Shown here in pieces: positions 24,696 through 32,844 of a DNA stretch of 36,090 bases. Numbering within the stretch: the first letter of the stretch is position 1; each line of letters begins with the position of its first letter. The notes under the pieces are model-generated. The model saw nothing but the letters and a program-made list of their open reading frames with translations. It ran no database searches and was not told the DNA's origin. A program made the position numbers and the translations under genes. The DNA is from Bacteroidales bacterium. Lineage in GTDB: Bacteria; Bacteroidota; Bacteroidia; Bacteroidales; 4484-276. The stretch covers positions 1 through 36,090 of the forward strand of contig JAIOZV010000010.1 in NCBI GenBank assembly GCA_021740425.1, in the 5' to 3' direction.

Positions 24696-25631
24696 ATGAA
24701 AGCAAAAACGAAAATTCGTGTTGCGGTGGTTCAGGCCACTCCTGTCATTTTTAACCTTGACGAAACATTTGAAAAAACTGTTGATTTGATTCATGCATGT
24801 AAAAAGCAAAAGGCCGGGTTGATCCTTTTTCCTGAATCCTTTATTCCGGCCTACCCGCGCGGCCTCAATTTTGGGGCGATTGTCGGTAAACGAACTGATG
24901 AAGGCCGCAGACTCTGGCAACGTTACAGCGACAACAGTGTTGAAGTTCCGGGACCTGTTACCGATTTGATTGGTCAGGCGGCAAAAAATGCACAAGCTTT
25001 TATTGCCATTGGAGTGACTGAAAAAGACAAAATAAGTGGAACCCTTTATTGCACACTGCTATATTTTTCCCCCTCCGGGAAATTGATAGGGAAGCACCGG
25101 AAATTAAAACCCACAGGCACCGAACGAGTGATTTGGGGCGAGGGAGATGGGAGTACACTCATCACTTTTGATACTGGGATTGTAAAAATCGGAGGACTGA
25201 TATGCTGGGAAAATTACATGCCCGAAGCACGACTTTCACTGTACAAAAAAGGAGTGCAAATATACCTCGCTCCAACCGCCGATGCACGCGAATCCTGGCA
25301 ATCCACACTGAAACATATTGCCATGGAAGGACGATGTTTTGTGCTGGGATGCAACCAATTTGTGAAAAAATCAGATTATCCCGCTGACCTGATTCCCTTA
25401 TTGCCCGATGAACCCGAGGTGATGAGCAAGGGCGGCAGTGTAATTTTATCTCCCCTGGGGAAAATCATAGAAGGACCAGTATGGGGCGAAGAAAAGATTC
25501 TTTTTACAGATATTGACCTGGATGAAATAACCAGAGCAAAAATGGATTTTGATGTCATCGGCCATTATGCACGTCCTGATGTTTTTAATTTTGAAGTCCC
25601 GGATCAACCGGAAACCATCATCGTAAAATGA
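24696..25631 (+). CDS. Nitrilase-superfamily hydrolase (nitrilase branch)
   Basis: A 311-residue carbon-nitrogen hydrolase. The catalytic triad is visible: Glu47 in FPESFIPAYPRG, the Lys in KHRKLKPTG (Lys136), and Cys170 in GGLICWENYMP. CWENYMP together with the PAYPRG context is typical of true nitrilases (branch 1), which convert organic nitriles to acids and ammonia, rather than of amidases. Other members act on beta-cyanoalanine or aryl nitriles; substrate not assignable here. The gene follows the helicase by 28 bases and precedes kdsA by 33 bases, so all three could be read through. Start chosen at the ATG just before a conserved IRVAVVQATP strand. Confidence 0.9.
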   Translation: MKAKTKIRVAVVQATPVIFNLDETFEKTVDLIHACKKQKAGLILFPESFIPAYPRGLNFGAIVGKRTDEGRRLWQRYSDNSVEVPGPVTDLIGQAAKNAQAFIAIGVTEKDKISGTLYCTLLYFSPSGKLIGKHRKLKPTGTERVIWGEGDGSTLITFDTGIVKIGGLICWENYMPEARLSLYKKGVQIYLAPTADARESWQSTLKHIAMEGRCFVLGCNQFVKKSDYPADLIPLLPDEPEVMSKGGSVILSPLGKIIEGPVWGEEKILFTDIDLDEITRAKMDFDVIGHYARPDVFNFEVPDQPETIIVK

Positions 25632-25664
25632 AAAATCAACTTTTGTTTAATAACTTTTTTGCTT

Positions 25665-26495
25665 ATGAAATCTATTGCCGAGATTATCCACACCATACCA
25701 AATATCCAATTTGCTGATGGCAAAAATTTTTTCCTGATGGCCGGTCCCTGCGTTATCGAAAACGAAGACATGCCCCTGAGGATCGCTGAAAAATTAATCA
25801 CCATCACCAACAAATTAAAAATCCCCTATATTTTTAAAGCATCATATCGCAAGGCAAATCGTTCCAGGCTGAGTTCATTTTCGGGAATTGGCGATGAAAA
25901 AGCTCTGAAAATTCTTGCCAAAATCAAGAGTAACTTTAAGGTGCCGGTGGTTACAGACATACACAGCACCGATGAAGCAGCCATGGCTGCCGAATTTGTT
26001 GATGTGCTTCAAATCCCTGCATTTCTTTGCCGACAAACGGACTTGCTGATTGCAGCCGCCAAAACCGGCAAAGTGGTAAATATCAAAAAAGGACAGTTTC
26101 TTTCGCCAGAATCCATGCAATTTGCTGTAGAAAAAGTAAGAGAAGCCGGCAACAAAAACATAATGCTCACCGAGCGAGGAACCATGCTTGGCTATCACGA
26201 TCTGATTGTAGATTATCGCGGTATTCCTGAAATGCAGAAAAACAATGTGCCTGTAATTTTAGATTGTACCCACTCATTGCAGCAGCCCAACCAGTCGGCC
26301 GGAGTTACCGGAGGCCGCCCCGACCTTATCGAAACAATAGCCAGGGCAGGAATTGCTGTTGGAGCAGATGGCCTTTTTATAGAAACTCATCCTGATCCCA
26401 AAAATGCACTTTCAGATGGTGCCAATATGCTTCATCTGGATTTACTCGAAAACCTTATGAGCCACTTGCTCAGAATCAGGCAAGCCATTGTTTGA
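25665..26495 (+). CDS. kdsA: 3-deoxy-8-phosphooctulonate synthase (KdsA)
   Basis: A 276-residue TIM-barrel enzyme that condenses phosphoenolpyruvate with arabinose-5-phosphate to give Kdo-8-phosphate, the first committed step to the LPS inner-core sugar Kdo. Signature segments are FFLMAGPCVIEN, FKASYRKANRSRLSSFSGIG, VVTDIHST, LQIPAFLCRQTDLL, VNIKKGQFLSP, MLTERGTMLGYHDLIVDYRGI, DCTHSLQQPN, and ADGLFIETHPDP. Whether it is a metal- or non-metal-dependent form cannot be settled by eye. It confirms a Gram-negative envelope. A TTG start at 25659 is possible, but the ATG at 25665 is preferred. Confidence 0.95.
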   Translation: MKSIAEIIHTIPNIQFADGKNFFLMAGPCVIENEDMPLRIAEKLITITNKLKIPYIFKASYRKANRSRLSSFSGIGDEKALKILAKIKSNFKVPVVTDIHSTDEAAMAAEFVDVLQIPAFLCRQTDLLIAAAKTGKVVNIKKGQFLSPESMQFAVEKVREAGNKNIMLTERGTMLGYHDLIVDYRGIPEMQKNNVPVILDCTHSLQQPNQSAGVTGGRPDLIETIARAGIAVGADGLFIETHPDPKNALSDGANMLHLDLLENLMSHLLRIRQAIV

Positions 26496-26743
26496 GCCAT
26501 TATGGCGATGCGAAAATGTGAACAGGAGTTAGAATTGAAGGCAATTCACAAAATGCATGGCATTTCCTGAAAATAAATATTAATGGCAAATCAGACTTTT
26601 TTTTAGACCACTATTTTATAATCATTAAAAATTAGCGCTATTCTTCCAATACCCACACCATATTTAATGATACTTTGCATTTTTTCCTATTTTTGTTAAC
26701 CAAAAAACAATATTTTTTATCCAATAACAAAAACATTGAAAAC

Positions 26744-28060
26744 ATGAAAGATACGCCTATCAATTTTGAAATTGTTAAATTGAAGATTAAGGAAAGTGGG
26801 TTAAAAAGTGTTGGAGACGCATCCATCCGGGAAATTAAAAAATTAATTGACCAAATTGAAAAGGCGAGTGGTCAAAAATTTGTTCGCATGGAAATGGGTA
26901 TCCCGGGGTTGGCAGCATCCAAAATAGGTACGGAAGCTCAAAAGGCAGCCCTCGACAACGGTGTGGCATCTGTGTATCCGGATATTTTTGGCATTGCTCC
27001 CCTTAAAGAACAAATTTCCAAATTCGTAAAGAATTTCGTAAACATTGAAGTAAACCCCGAAGGCTGTTTACCTACCGTTGGCTCAATGCAGGGAAGTTTT
27101 GCCGCATTTATGACCCTCAACCGTATGCACGCAGAAAGGGAAGGAACATTGTTTATTGATCCGGGTTTCCCGGTTCACAAACAACAACTACGGGTTATGG
27201 GGCAAGGATGGGATTCATTTGATGTGTACAATTACCGTGGTGAAAAACTCAGAGAGAAGCTTGAATCCTATCTTTCAACCGGCAGGTTTTGCTCACTCCT
27301 CTATTCAAACCCAAACAATCCATCATGGATATGTTTTACTGATGAAGAACTTCGGATTATTGGAGAAATGGCCAATAAATACAATATCATTGTGATCGAA
27401 GATTTGGCATACTTCGGCATGGATTTCAGAAAAGATTATTCAATTCCCGGCCAGCCACCCTATCAGCCTTCGGTTGCAAATTACACCGATAATTTTGTTC
27501 TGCTTATTTCCAGCTCCAAAGTATTTAGCTATGCAGGCGAAAGGATTGGAATGATGGTAATATCCAATAAATTATTCAACACAACAGCTCCCGACCTTTT
27601 GCGCTACTACAAATCTGATAATGTTGGCTATGCCATGATTTTTGGCACCCTGTATACCTTAAGTTCAGGAACCAATCACTCCTCACAATACGCGCTGTCG
27701 GCTCTGCTTACTGCCGCAAACAACGGAAGCCTCAACTTTGTGGAAGAAGTTAAAGAATATGGCGAAAAGGCTAAAATCATGAAAAAAATGTTCCTCGACA
27801 ACGGCTTCAACATTGTTTATGATACAGATGTTGACAAACCTGTTGCCGATGGTTTTTATTTCACCTTTGCCTACCCGGGATATTCCGGCGCTGATTTACT
27901 CGAAAAATTGCTGTATTATGGAATATCAGCAATTACTTTAGACATAACAGGAAGCGAGCGGCATGAGGGGATTCGCGCGTGTGTTTCACTGGTTAAGCGT
28001 GAGCAATTCGCTGATCTCGAAACCCGGCTCAGAAAATTCCATGATGACCATCAGCGTTAA
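26744..28060 (+). CDS. PLP-dependent class I/II aminotransferase
   Basis: A 438-residue fold-type I aminotransferase-like enzyme. The PLP-binding Lys lies in SSSKVFSYAGERIGMM, preceded by NPNNPSWICFTDEEL and VIEDLAYFGMDF, which are standard for the family. Substrates are probably amino or keto acids, but none can be named. The ATG at 26744 was chosen since earlier residues (a reading from 26675) include an unlikely run of hydrophobic residues overlapping an AT-rich promoter region. It ends in a strong terminator and is monocistronic. Confidence 0.88.
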   Translation: MKDTPINFEIVKLKIKESGLKSVGDASIREIKKLIDQIEKASGQKFVRMEMGIPGLAASKIGTEAQKAALDNGVASVYPDIFGIAPLKEQISKFVKNFVNIEVNPEGCLPTVGSMQGSFAAFMTLNRMHAEREGTLFIDPGFPVHKQQLRVMGQGWDSFDVYNYRGEKLREKLESYLSTGRFCSLLYSNPNNPSWICFTDEELRIIGEMANKYNIIVIEDLAYFGMDFRKDYSIPGQPPYQPSVANYTDNFVLLISSSKVFSYAGERIGMMVISNKLFNTTAPDLLRYYKSDNVGYAMIFGTLYTLSSGTNHSSQYALSALLTAANNGSLNFVEEVKEYGEKAKIMKKMFLDNGFNIVYDTDVDKPVADGFYFTFAYPGYSGADLLEKLLYYGISAITLDITGSERHEGIRACVSLVKREQFADLETRLRKFHDDHQR

Positions 28061-28088
28061 GCAAGACAAGCCACTTTGAATATTAAGC

Positions 28089-28122
28089 AACCACTTCATG
28101 CCAAAATTGAAGTGGTTTTTTT
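28089..28122 (+). terminator. Rho-independent terminator after the aminotransferase
   Basis: AACCACTTCA (28089-28098) pairs perfectly with TGAAGTGGTT (28108-28117) across a nine-base loop and is followed by five more T residues. It lies 28 bases after the aminotransferase stop codon. Confidence 0.9.
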
Positions 28123-28225
28123 ATGCACCTGAAAATTCGAATAAAAAAAGGTGTTGGAGACTTCAGTTTTTTTATTTCCCGATTCCCGCAAGCTGTTGTA
28201 CAAGTCTTCCTTCAATCCCTCAAAA

Positions 28226-28418
28226 GCGCATAGCCGTCAGGCTAAGGATTTTATGAATCAGTTTTTCATAGCCCGGTCATTTATGGCCGGGATAAAAAAA
28301 TAGCAGTTTTTATTATTTAAGGCCGTTAACGGCCTTTTTCGATCCCGGATCATTACCAAAAGTGCCCTGGACTAAAGCCCAGGGCTACGGAAAACCTATT
28401 AGCCTGATGGCTATGCGC
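28226..28418. repeat. REP-like inverted repeat enclosing several hairpins
   Basis: In the 484-base spacer between the aminotransferase and the convergent truA, GCGCATAGCCGTCAGGCTAA (28226-28245) has a 19-of-20 inverted partner at 28399-28418. Between these arms lie an eight-bp hairpin CCCGGTCA-TTTA-TGGCCGGG (28272-28291), an 18-base palindrome AAGGCCGTTAACGGCCTT (28319-28336, followed by T residues), and GCCCTGG...CCAGGGC (28364-28385). No gene is seen. The AGGGCTACGGAAA word recurs in altered form near the end of the window. Confidence 0.7.
28319..28339 (+). terminator. Palindrome with T-run, possible terminator
   Basis: AAGGCCGTTAACGGCCTT is an 18-base perfect palindrome that continues into T residues (to 28339). 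It could stop transcription from the left, or from truA in the opposite direction since A residues lie on the other side. The lack of a clear loop (it would open around GTTAAC) lowers confidence. Confidence 0.4.
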
Positions 28419-28544
28419 AAATGCAGGACTGCCCTTGTATTGGCTTTACCAACAAGACGGAAAAACACCCTTCTACTTTGCAATGCTTCGTTGAAGGAAT
28501 AACGATTTCGGTATAACAGGATTTTGAGTTTGTTAAAAAATGAA

Positions 28545-29315
28545 CTATAAGGATTCGTTTATTGGAAGGATTTTATCCCATTCATACTCTACCTTTTCAA
28601 GGAAAAGCCCCTTAGCCGGAACTGACATGCCGGCATTTCCACGCTGTTTGCTCCTGATTATGGCATGAAGATCATCAAGGGTGATTTTTTCCCGGCCAAG
28701 TTCAATAAGGGTTCCAACAATGGCTCTAACCATATTTCGCAGGAATCGGTCGGCCTCTATGGTAAAAATAAGTTGTCCCGCTTTTTGCTCCCAAAAAGAA
28801 TTAAAAATTTTACAATTGTTTGTTTTCACATCGGTATGAAGCTTTGAAAAGCTCGTAAAGTCGGAATAACTCAACAAAAGTGAAGCACCCTCATTCATTA
28901 GAGGCAAATTAAAATTAAAACGGTAAGCCCATGCAAAATTTTCATTGAATGGATTTTTAACCTGACCAATATAGTATTTGTAGGTTCTCGAAATAGCATC
29001 AAAACGGGCGTGGGCATTATCATTTACCCTGAAAATGCGATAAACGGCTATGTTGCGGGGCAAATAACAATTCAATGAATGAACAACATTTTTCAGTTCT
29101 CTGCAATCGAAATATTGCGAATGGTCAAAATGCGCGTAGAATTGACGGGCATGAACACCGGTATCTGTGCGACCACAGCCTGTTACTTTTTCATCCAGAC
29201 CCATCTTGAATTTCAATCCCTTATGCAAAACTTCCTGAACTGAAGCATCAGCCTGTTGCATTTGCCAGCCATGATAATCAGTTCCGTTGTAACTCAATTC
29301 GATAAAATACCTCAT
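28545..29315 (-). CDS. truA: tRNA pseudouridine synthase A
   Basis: A 256-residue TruA, which converts U38-U40 of the tRNA anticodon stem to pseudouridine. The N-terminus has the family pattern RYFIELSYNGTDYHGWQMQ; the catalytic Asp51 lies in GCGRTDTGVHARQ (usually RTDAGVHA). Later, FLRNMVRAIVGTLIELGR and GLFLEKVEYEW are standard. Length is normal. It is transcribed toward the aminotransferase gene (convergent) and divergently from the hydrogenase operon. Confidence 0.95.
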   Translation of the reverse strand: MRYFIELSYNGTDYHGWQMQQADASVQEVLHKGLKFKMGLDEKVTGCGRTDTGVHARQFYAHFDHSQYFDCRELKNVVHSLNCYLPRNIAVYRIFRVNDNAHARFDAISRTYKYYIGQVKNPFNENFAWAYRFNFNLPLMNEGASLLLSYSDFTSFSKLHTDVKTNNCKIFNSFWEQKAGQLIFTIEADRFLRNMVRAIVGTLIELGREKITLDDLHAIIRSKQRGNAGMSVPAKGLFLEKVEYEWDKILPINESL

Positions 29316-29558
29316 ACCAATTTCTAAATATCAAACCAAAAAACCAGTTTTGGTTGTTAAAATTCTAAACGTCCATTAATGAATTCATCATTAAAGTCTA
29401 AATTTTTAAAAATCAAATCGTAAGCTCAAAATACAACACAAAATAAATCATTTCTTAAAAGAAAACTTAAATGCAATCAAAATATCATTTATAATATTAA
29501 TTTTCAACACATTAATCTATTTCCTCTATTTAAATCATTTCTAAATTTGAATGTTATT

Positions 29559-29588
29559 TTGCCCAATTCATTTTTCAGGTTAGCTTTG
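29559..29588 (+). promoter_or_regulatory. Promoter of the hox hydrogenase operon
   Basis: TTG at 29559-29561, a 19-base spacer and TAGCTTTG at 29581-29588 match the Bacteroidota consensus exactly. The predicted start of transcription is about 29595, giving a leader of roughly 120 bases before the HoxF ATG at 29716. Upstream, another isolated box TAAATTTG lies at 29542-29549. The rest of the 400-base spacer toward truA is AT-rich without a gene. Confidence 0.65.
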
Positions 29589-29590
29589 CA

Positions 29591-29608
29591 TTGTTAATTG
29601 ATTAACAA
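29591..29608. promoter_or_regulatory. Probable Rex operator (redox-sensing repressor site)
   Basis: TTGTTAATTGATTAACAA is a perfect inverted repeat (TTGTTAA, four bases, TTAACAA). It is identical in form to the consensus I know for Rex in clostridia and related groups (TTGTTAA-N4-TTAACAA). It begins two bases after the -7 box and covers the predicted transcription start, an ideal position for repression. Rex binds when NAD+ is high and releases when NADH rises. A NAD-linked hydrogenase that can shed electrons as H2 is a natural target. The Rex gene itself is not in the window. Confidence 0.65.
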
Positions 29609-29715
29609 CTATAGTTAACCAATAACATTATTCGGCTACAATAAGGAAAATTGAAAAAATAAATTAAAATTTTGATATTCACATCAAAAGTTTACAACAC
29701 AAAACAATAACATTT

Positions 29716-31524
29716 ATGGCAACAAACGTTCAGGACATCATTACAAAGTACAATAAGGACAAAACCAGACTGATGGATGTTCTTATTGATGTTCAATCGG
29801 AACATGGCTACATTCCGAAGGATATAACAAAAGAGATTGCCCGTGAGTTGGATATTTCGCATGTTGACGTTGAGCAAACCATGTCGTTTTACCACTTTTT
29901 TTCAGAAACTCCCACCGGTAAATATGCTATCTTTTTGAATGATAGCGCAGTGGCGAATATGATGGGGCGTCAAAAAGTAAAAGAAACATTTGAAAGAGAA
30001 ACAGGCATTAAATTTGGCAATGTTACTCCTGATGGTGCTATCGGCCTATTCGATACCTCCTGCATCGGCATGAACGATCAGGAACCGGCAGCACTGATCA
30101 ACGGCAGAGTGTTTACCAACCTTACCCCTTTCAGGGTTAAAGAAATCCTTCGCGATATTAAGGATGGAAAAGCAGTCGAAGAAATGTATTCTGCAGCCTT
30201 TGGTGACGGGGAAAATCGTAATGAATTGATTAAATCTGTTGTTCAAAACAATATCAGGAAAAAGGGGCCTATCCTTTCCGAAGATTATACACCGGGAATT
30301 GTAATCTGGAAAAAACTTCCGGAAATGACTCCGGAGCAAGTAATTGATGAGGTTAAGAAATCAAATATCAGAGGACGTGGTGGTGCCGGATTCCCTACAG
30401 GTTTGAAATGGGAATTTTGCCGTAAAGCCGCTGGTGAGAAGAAATATATTTTCTGCAATGCTGACGAAGGCGAGCCTGGCACTTTTAAAGATCGTGTAAT
30501 CCTCACTGAGCGTCCAAAGCTTTTATTTGAAGGAATGGTAATTGCCGGATATGCCGTAGGTGCCACCGAAGGCATCGTTTATGTCAGACATGAATATACC
30601 TATTTAAAAAACTACCTCGAAAACCTGCTTCAGGGAGCACGCGACAGGAATCTTTTGGGCAAAAACATTGGCGGGATCGAAGGATTCGACTTTGATATTC
30701 GTCTGCAATTTGGTGCAGGAGCTTATGTGTGCGGCGAAGAATCAGCACTCATCGAATCATCCGAAGGAAAACGAGGAGAGCCACGCGACAGACCACCTTT
30801 CCCTGTTGAAAAAGGTTACCTTGGCATGCCAACCGTTGTGAACAATGTTGAAACTCTCTGTTCGGTAGTAAAAGTGCTGCTAAATGGAGGTGAATGGTAT
30901 GCGAAATTTGGCACAAAAGATTCGTCAGGAACAAAGCTCATGAGTATTTCAGGCGATTGCAAATACCCCGGAGTTTACGAAGTTGAATGGGGATTTTCCG
31001 TAAAGGACATCCTTGAAATGGCCGGAGCAGATGAAGACCGTGTACAGGCTGTACAGGTTGGTGGCCCTTCAGGATCACTGATTGGCCCGGATGAATTTTC
31101 CCGCACTCTGTGTTTTGCTGATCTGGCAACCGGTGGTTCGCTTATCATCATCGACAATTCACGCGATTTACTCACAGATATTGTCCTGAACTTTACCGAG
31201 TTTTTCGTGGAAGAATCCTGCGGGTCATGCTCAACATGTCGTAACATCCCCAATATGATGAAACTGAAACTCGAAAAAATTCTGGATGCCAGGGGAATTG
31301 CCCAGGACATCACCGATTTGGAAGAGTGGGGCAAAGTGCTTAAAGTAAGCCGTTGTGGATTAGGCCAAACCGCCGGTAATCCAATCCTGACAAGTATCAA
31401 GAACTTCCGCCATCTCTATGAAGAAAAAATTCAGAAAGATAAAGATTACGATACTGAGTTTGATATGGCCGCTGCTGTAAAAGCATCATGTGAAGCCGCC
31501 GGAAGAATTCCAAACCTCAACTAA
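29716..31524 (+). CDS. hoxF: HoxF diaphorase subunit with fused HoxE/NuoE-like N-terminus
   Basis: A 602-residue NAD(H)-oxidising/reducing subunit. Residues 1-155 are NuoE/HoxE-like (thioredoxin-like fold), but only one of the four cluster cysteines remains (Cys116), so the usual [2Fe-2S] cluster of that domain is probably missing. Residues about 170-580 are NuoF-like: the FMN/NAD site has GRGGAGFPTG (220-229), NADEGEPGTFKDR (248-260) and GAGAYVCGEESAL (333-345); the [4Fe-4S] ligands are Cys502, Cys505, Cys508 and Cys547. It couples NAD(H) to hydrogenase electrons. It is the first gene of the operon, followed by HoxU after 37 bases. Confidence 0.93.
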   Translation: MATNVQDIITKYNKDKTRLMDVLIDVQSEHGYIPKDITKEIARELDISHVDVEQTMSFYHFFSETPTGKYAIFLNDSAVANMMGRQKVKETFERETGIKFGNVTPDGAIGLFDTSCIGMNDQEPAALINGRVFTNLTPFRVKEILRDIKDGKAVEEMYSAAFGDGENRNELIKSVVQNNIRKKGPILSEDYTPGIVIWKKLPEMTPEQVIDEVKKSNIRGRGGAGFPTGLKWEFCRKAAGEKKYIFCNADEGEPGTFKDRVILTERPKLLFEGMVIAGYAVGATEGIVYVRHEYTYLKNYLENLLQGARDRNLLGKNIGGIEGFDFDIRLQFGAGAYVCGEESALIESSEGKRGEPRDRPPFPVEKGYLGMPTVVNNVETLCSVVKVLLNGGEWYAKFGTKDSSGTKLMSISGDCKYPGVYEVEWGFSVKDILEMAGADEDRVQAVQVGGPSGSLIGPDEFSRTLCFADLATGGSLIIIDNSRDLLTDIVLNFTEFFVEESCGSCSTCRNIPNMMKLKLEKILDARGIAQDITDLEEWGKVLKVSRCGLGQTAGNPILTSIKNFRHLYEEKIQKDKDYDTEFDMAAAVKASCEAAGRIPNLN

Positions 31525-31561
31525 TTTAATTCATTCAAACAAAATTTTTAAAACAAATAAT

Positions 31562-32260
31562 ATGAGCACATTAGTTAAATTTAAAATTGATGGCGTGGAA
31601 TGTATGGCCGAGCGGGGCACCTATATCGTAGAAGCTGCCCGTGAAAATGGTATTTACATTCCAACTTTGTGCAACATAAGGGGCGTAAAACCAAGAGGCT
31701 CGTGCCGTATTTGTACGGTATTGGTAAACAGCAGGCCCATGTCAGCTTGTACAACTCCGGTAACCGATGGTATGGAAATCATCAACGATACCCCGGAAAT
31801 CAACGACACCCGGAAATCGATCATAGAAGTTCTATTTGTTGAAGGCAATCACTTTTGCCCCTCCTGCGAAAAAAGCGGAAATTGCGAGTTGCAAGCCCTT
31901 GCTTACAGATTTCAAATGATGGTTCCCCGTTTCCCATATATTTTTCCAAATAAAACTGTTGACGCTTCCAATCCAAAAATTATCAAAGATCATAACCGCT
32001 GTATCTTATGCAAACGCTGCATCAGAGCCATAAAAACCGATGATGGTAAAAATGTGTTTGCTTTTAAGAAAAGAGGAATGAAACTGGAAATAATTATCGA
32101 CCCTGAACTCGGGGATAACTTTACTGATGAACTCGCTCAAAAGGCAGTGGAAATATGTCCGGTAGGTGCCATCCTTCCGCGTGAAAAAGGCTACCAGATT
32201 CCCATTGGAAAGCGCAAATACGATCAGGTTGTTATTGGCAGTGATATCGAAAAGAAATAA
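31562..32260 (+). CDS. hoxU: HoxU iron-sulfur subunit of NAD-linked hydrogenase
   Basis: A 232-residue electron-transfer subunit that links HoxF to the hydrogenase core, similar to the N-terminus of NuoG. It has a [2Fe-2S] ferredoxin site (Cys37, Cys48, Cys51, Cys63) and a His/Cys-ligated [4Fe-4S] site in NHFCPSCEKSGNCEL (His97, Cys99, Cys102, Cys108). A further [4Fe-4S] site uses RCILCKRC (Cys147, Cys150, Cys153) and Cys199 in ICPVGAI. The NHxC spacing is the HoxU form rather than the longer NuoG form. The start at the ATG 31562 puts the ferredoxin domain at the N-terminus; an open reading from 31490 would overlap the end of HoxF. Confidence 0.93.
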   Translation: MSTLVKFKIDGVECMAERGTYIVEAARENGIYIPTLCNIRGVKPRGSCRICTVLVNSRPMSACTTPVTDGMEIINDTPEINDTRKSIIEVLFVEGNHFCPSCEKSGNCELQALAYRFQMMVPRFPYIFPNKTVDASNPKIIKDHNRCILCKRCIRAIKTDDGKNVFAFKKRGMKLEIIIDPELGDNFTDELAQKAVEICPVGAILPREKGYQIPIGKRKYDQVVIGSDIEKK

Positions 32261-32264
32261 TAAT

Positions 32265-32269
32265 AGGAG
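32265..32269 (+). promoter_or_regulatory. Shine-Dalgarno site before HoxY
   Basis: AGGAG lies nine bases before the ATG at 32279. Like the site before oxidase subunit II, it is a clear ribosome binding site in a genome segment that mostly lacks them. Confidence 0.5.
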
Positions 32270-32278
32270 ATAAATAAA

Positions 32279-32827
32279 ATGAGTAAACCAATAGTTGCTA
32301 CAACTTCACTTGCAGGATGCTTCGGTTGCCACATGTCCATTTTAGACATTGATGAGAAAATCCTGGATCTGATAGAATTGGTGGAATTTAACAAATCACC
32401 CATCGATGATATTAAAACCTTTACAAAAAAATGTGATATTGGCCTTATCGAAGGCGGATGCTGCAACAGTGAAAACATACATGTGCTCAAGGATTTCAGG
32501 AAAAACTGTAAAATTCTTGTTTCCGTAGGCGAATGTGCCATCATGGGCGGTCTGCCGGCTTTGCGCAATGGCATCCCAATTAAGGAATGTCTTGACGAGG
32601 CATACATAAACGGGCCTTCTGTGCAACACAATCCAAAAGGAATTATTCCAAACGATGATGAATTGCCAATGCTCCTGGACAGGGTGTACCCATGCCATGA
32701 GATCGTAAAAATAGATTATTACCTGCCAGGCTGTCCACCCCGCGCCGAACTGATTTGGAATGCACTGGTTGCTTTGGTCACAGGTGATGAGCTAAAACTG
32801 CCTTATGAAGTTGTAAAATTCGATTAA
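32279..32827 (+). CDS. hoxY: HoxY small subunit of [NiFe] hydrogenase
   Basis: A 182-residue small subunit carrying the proximal [4Fe-4S] cluster only, as expected for group 3d enzymes. The N-terminal LAGCFGCHMSILDID (Cys14 and Cys17) is the group hallmark. Further likely ligands are Cys86 in VGECAIMGG and Cys152 in LPGCPPRAELIWNAL. It lacks a Tat signal, so the enzyme is cytoplasmic. It is followed after 17 bases by HoxH. Confidence 0.95.
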   Translation: MSKPIVATTSLAGCFGCHMSILDIDEKILDLIELVEFNKSPIDDIKTFTKKCDIGLIEGGCCNSENIHVLKDFRKNCKILVSVGECAIMGGLPALRNGIPIKECLDEAYINGPSVQHNPKGIIPNDDELPMLLDRVYPCHEIVKIDYYLPGCPPRAELIWNALVALVTGDELKLPYEVVKFD

Positions 32828-32844
32828 CATTAAAAGAAAGAACA

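Noticed and set aside
26671..26695. TACTTTG and TATTTTG as aminotransferase promoter boxes
   Set aside because: Both are one base short of TAnnTTTG and no -33 element fits.
28272..28291. Hairpin CCCGGTCA-TTTA-TGGCCGGG as a terminator
   Set aside because: It is followed by A residues on the plus strand, not T residues, and on the minus strand no T-run follows it either.
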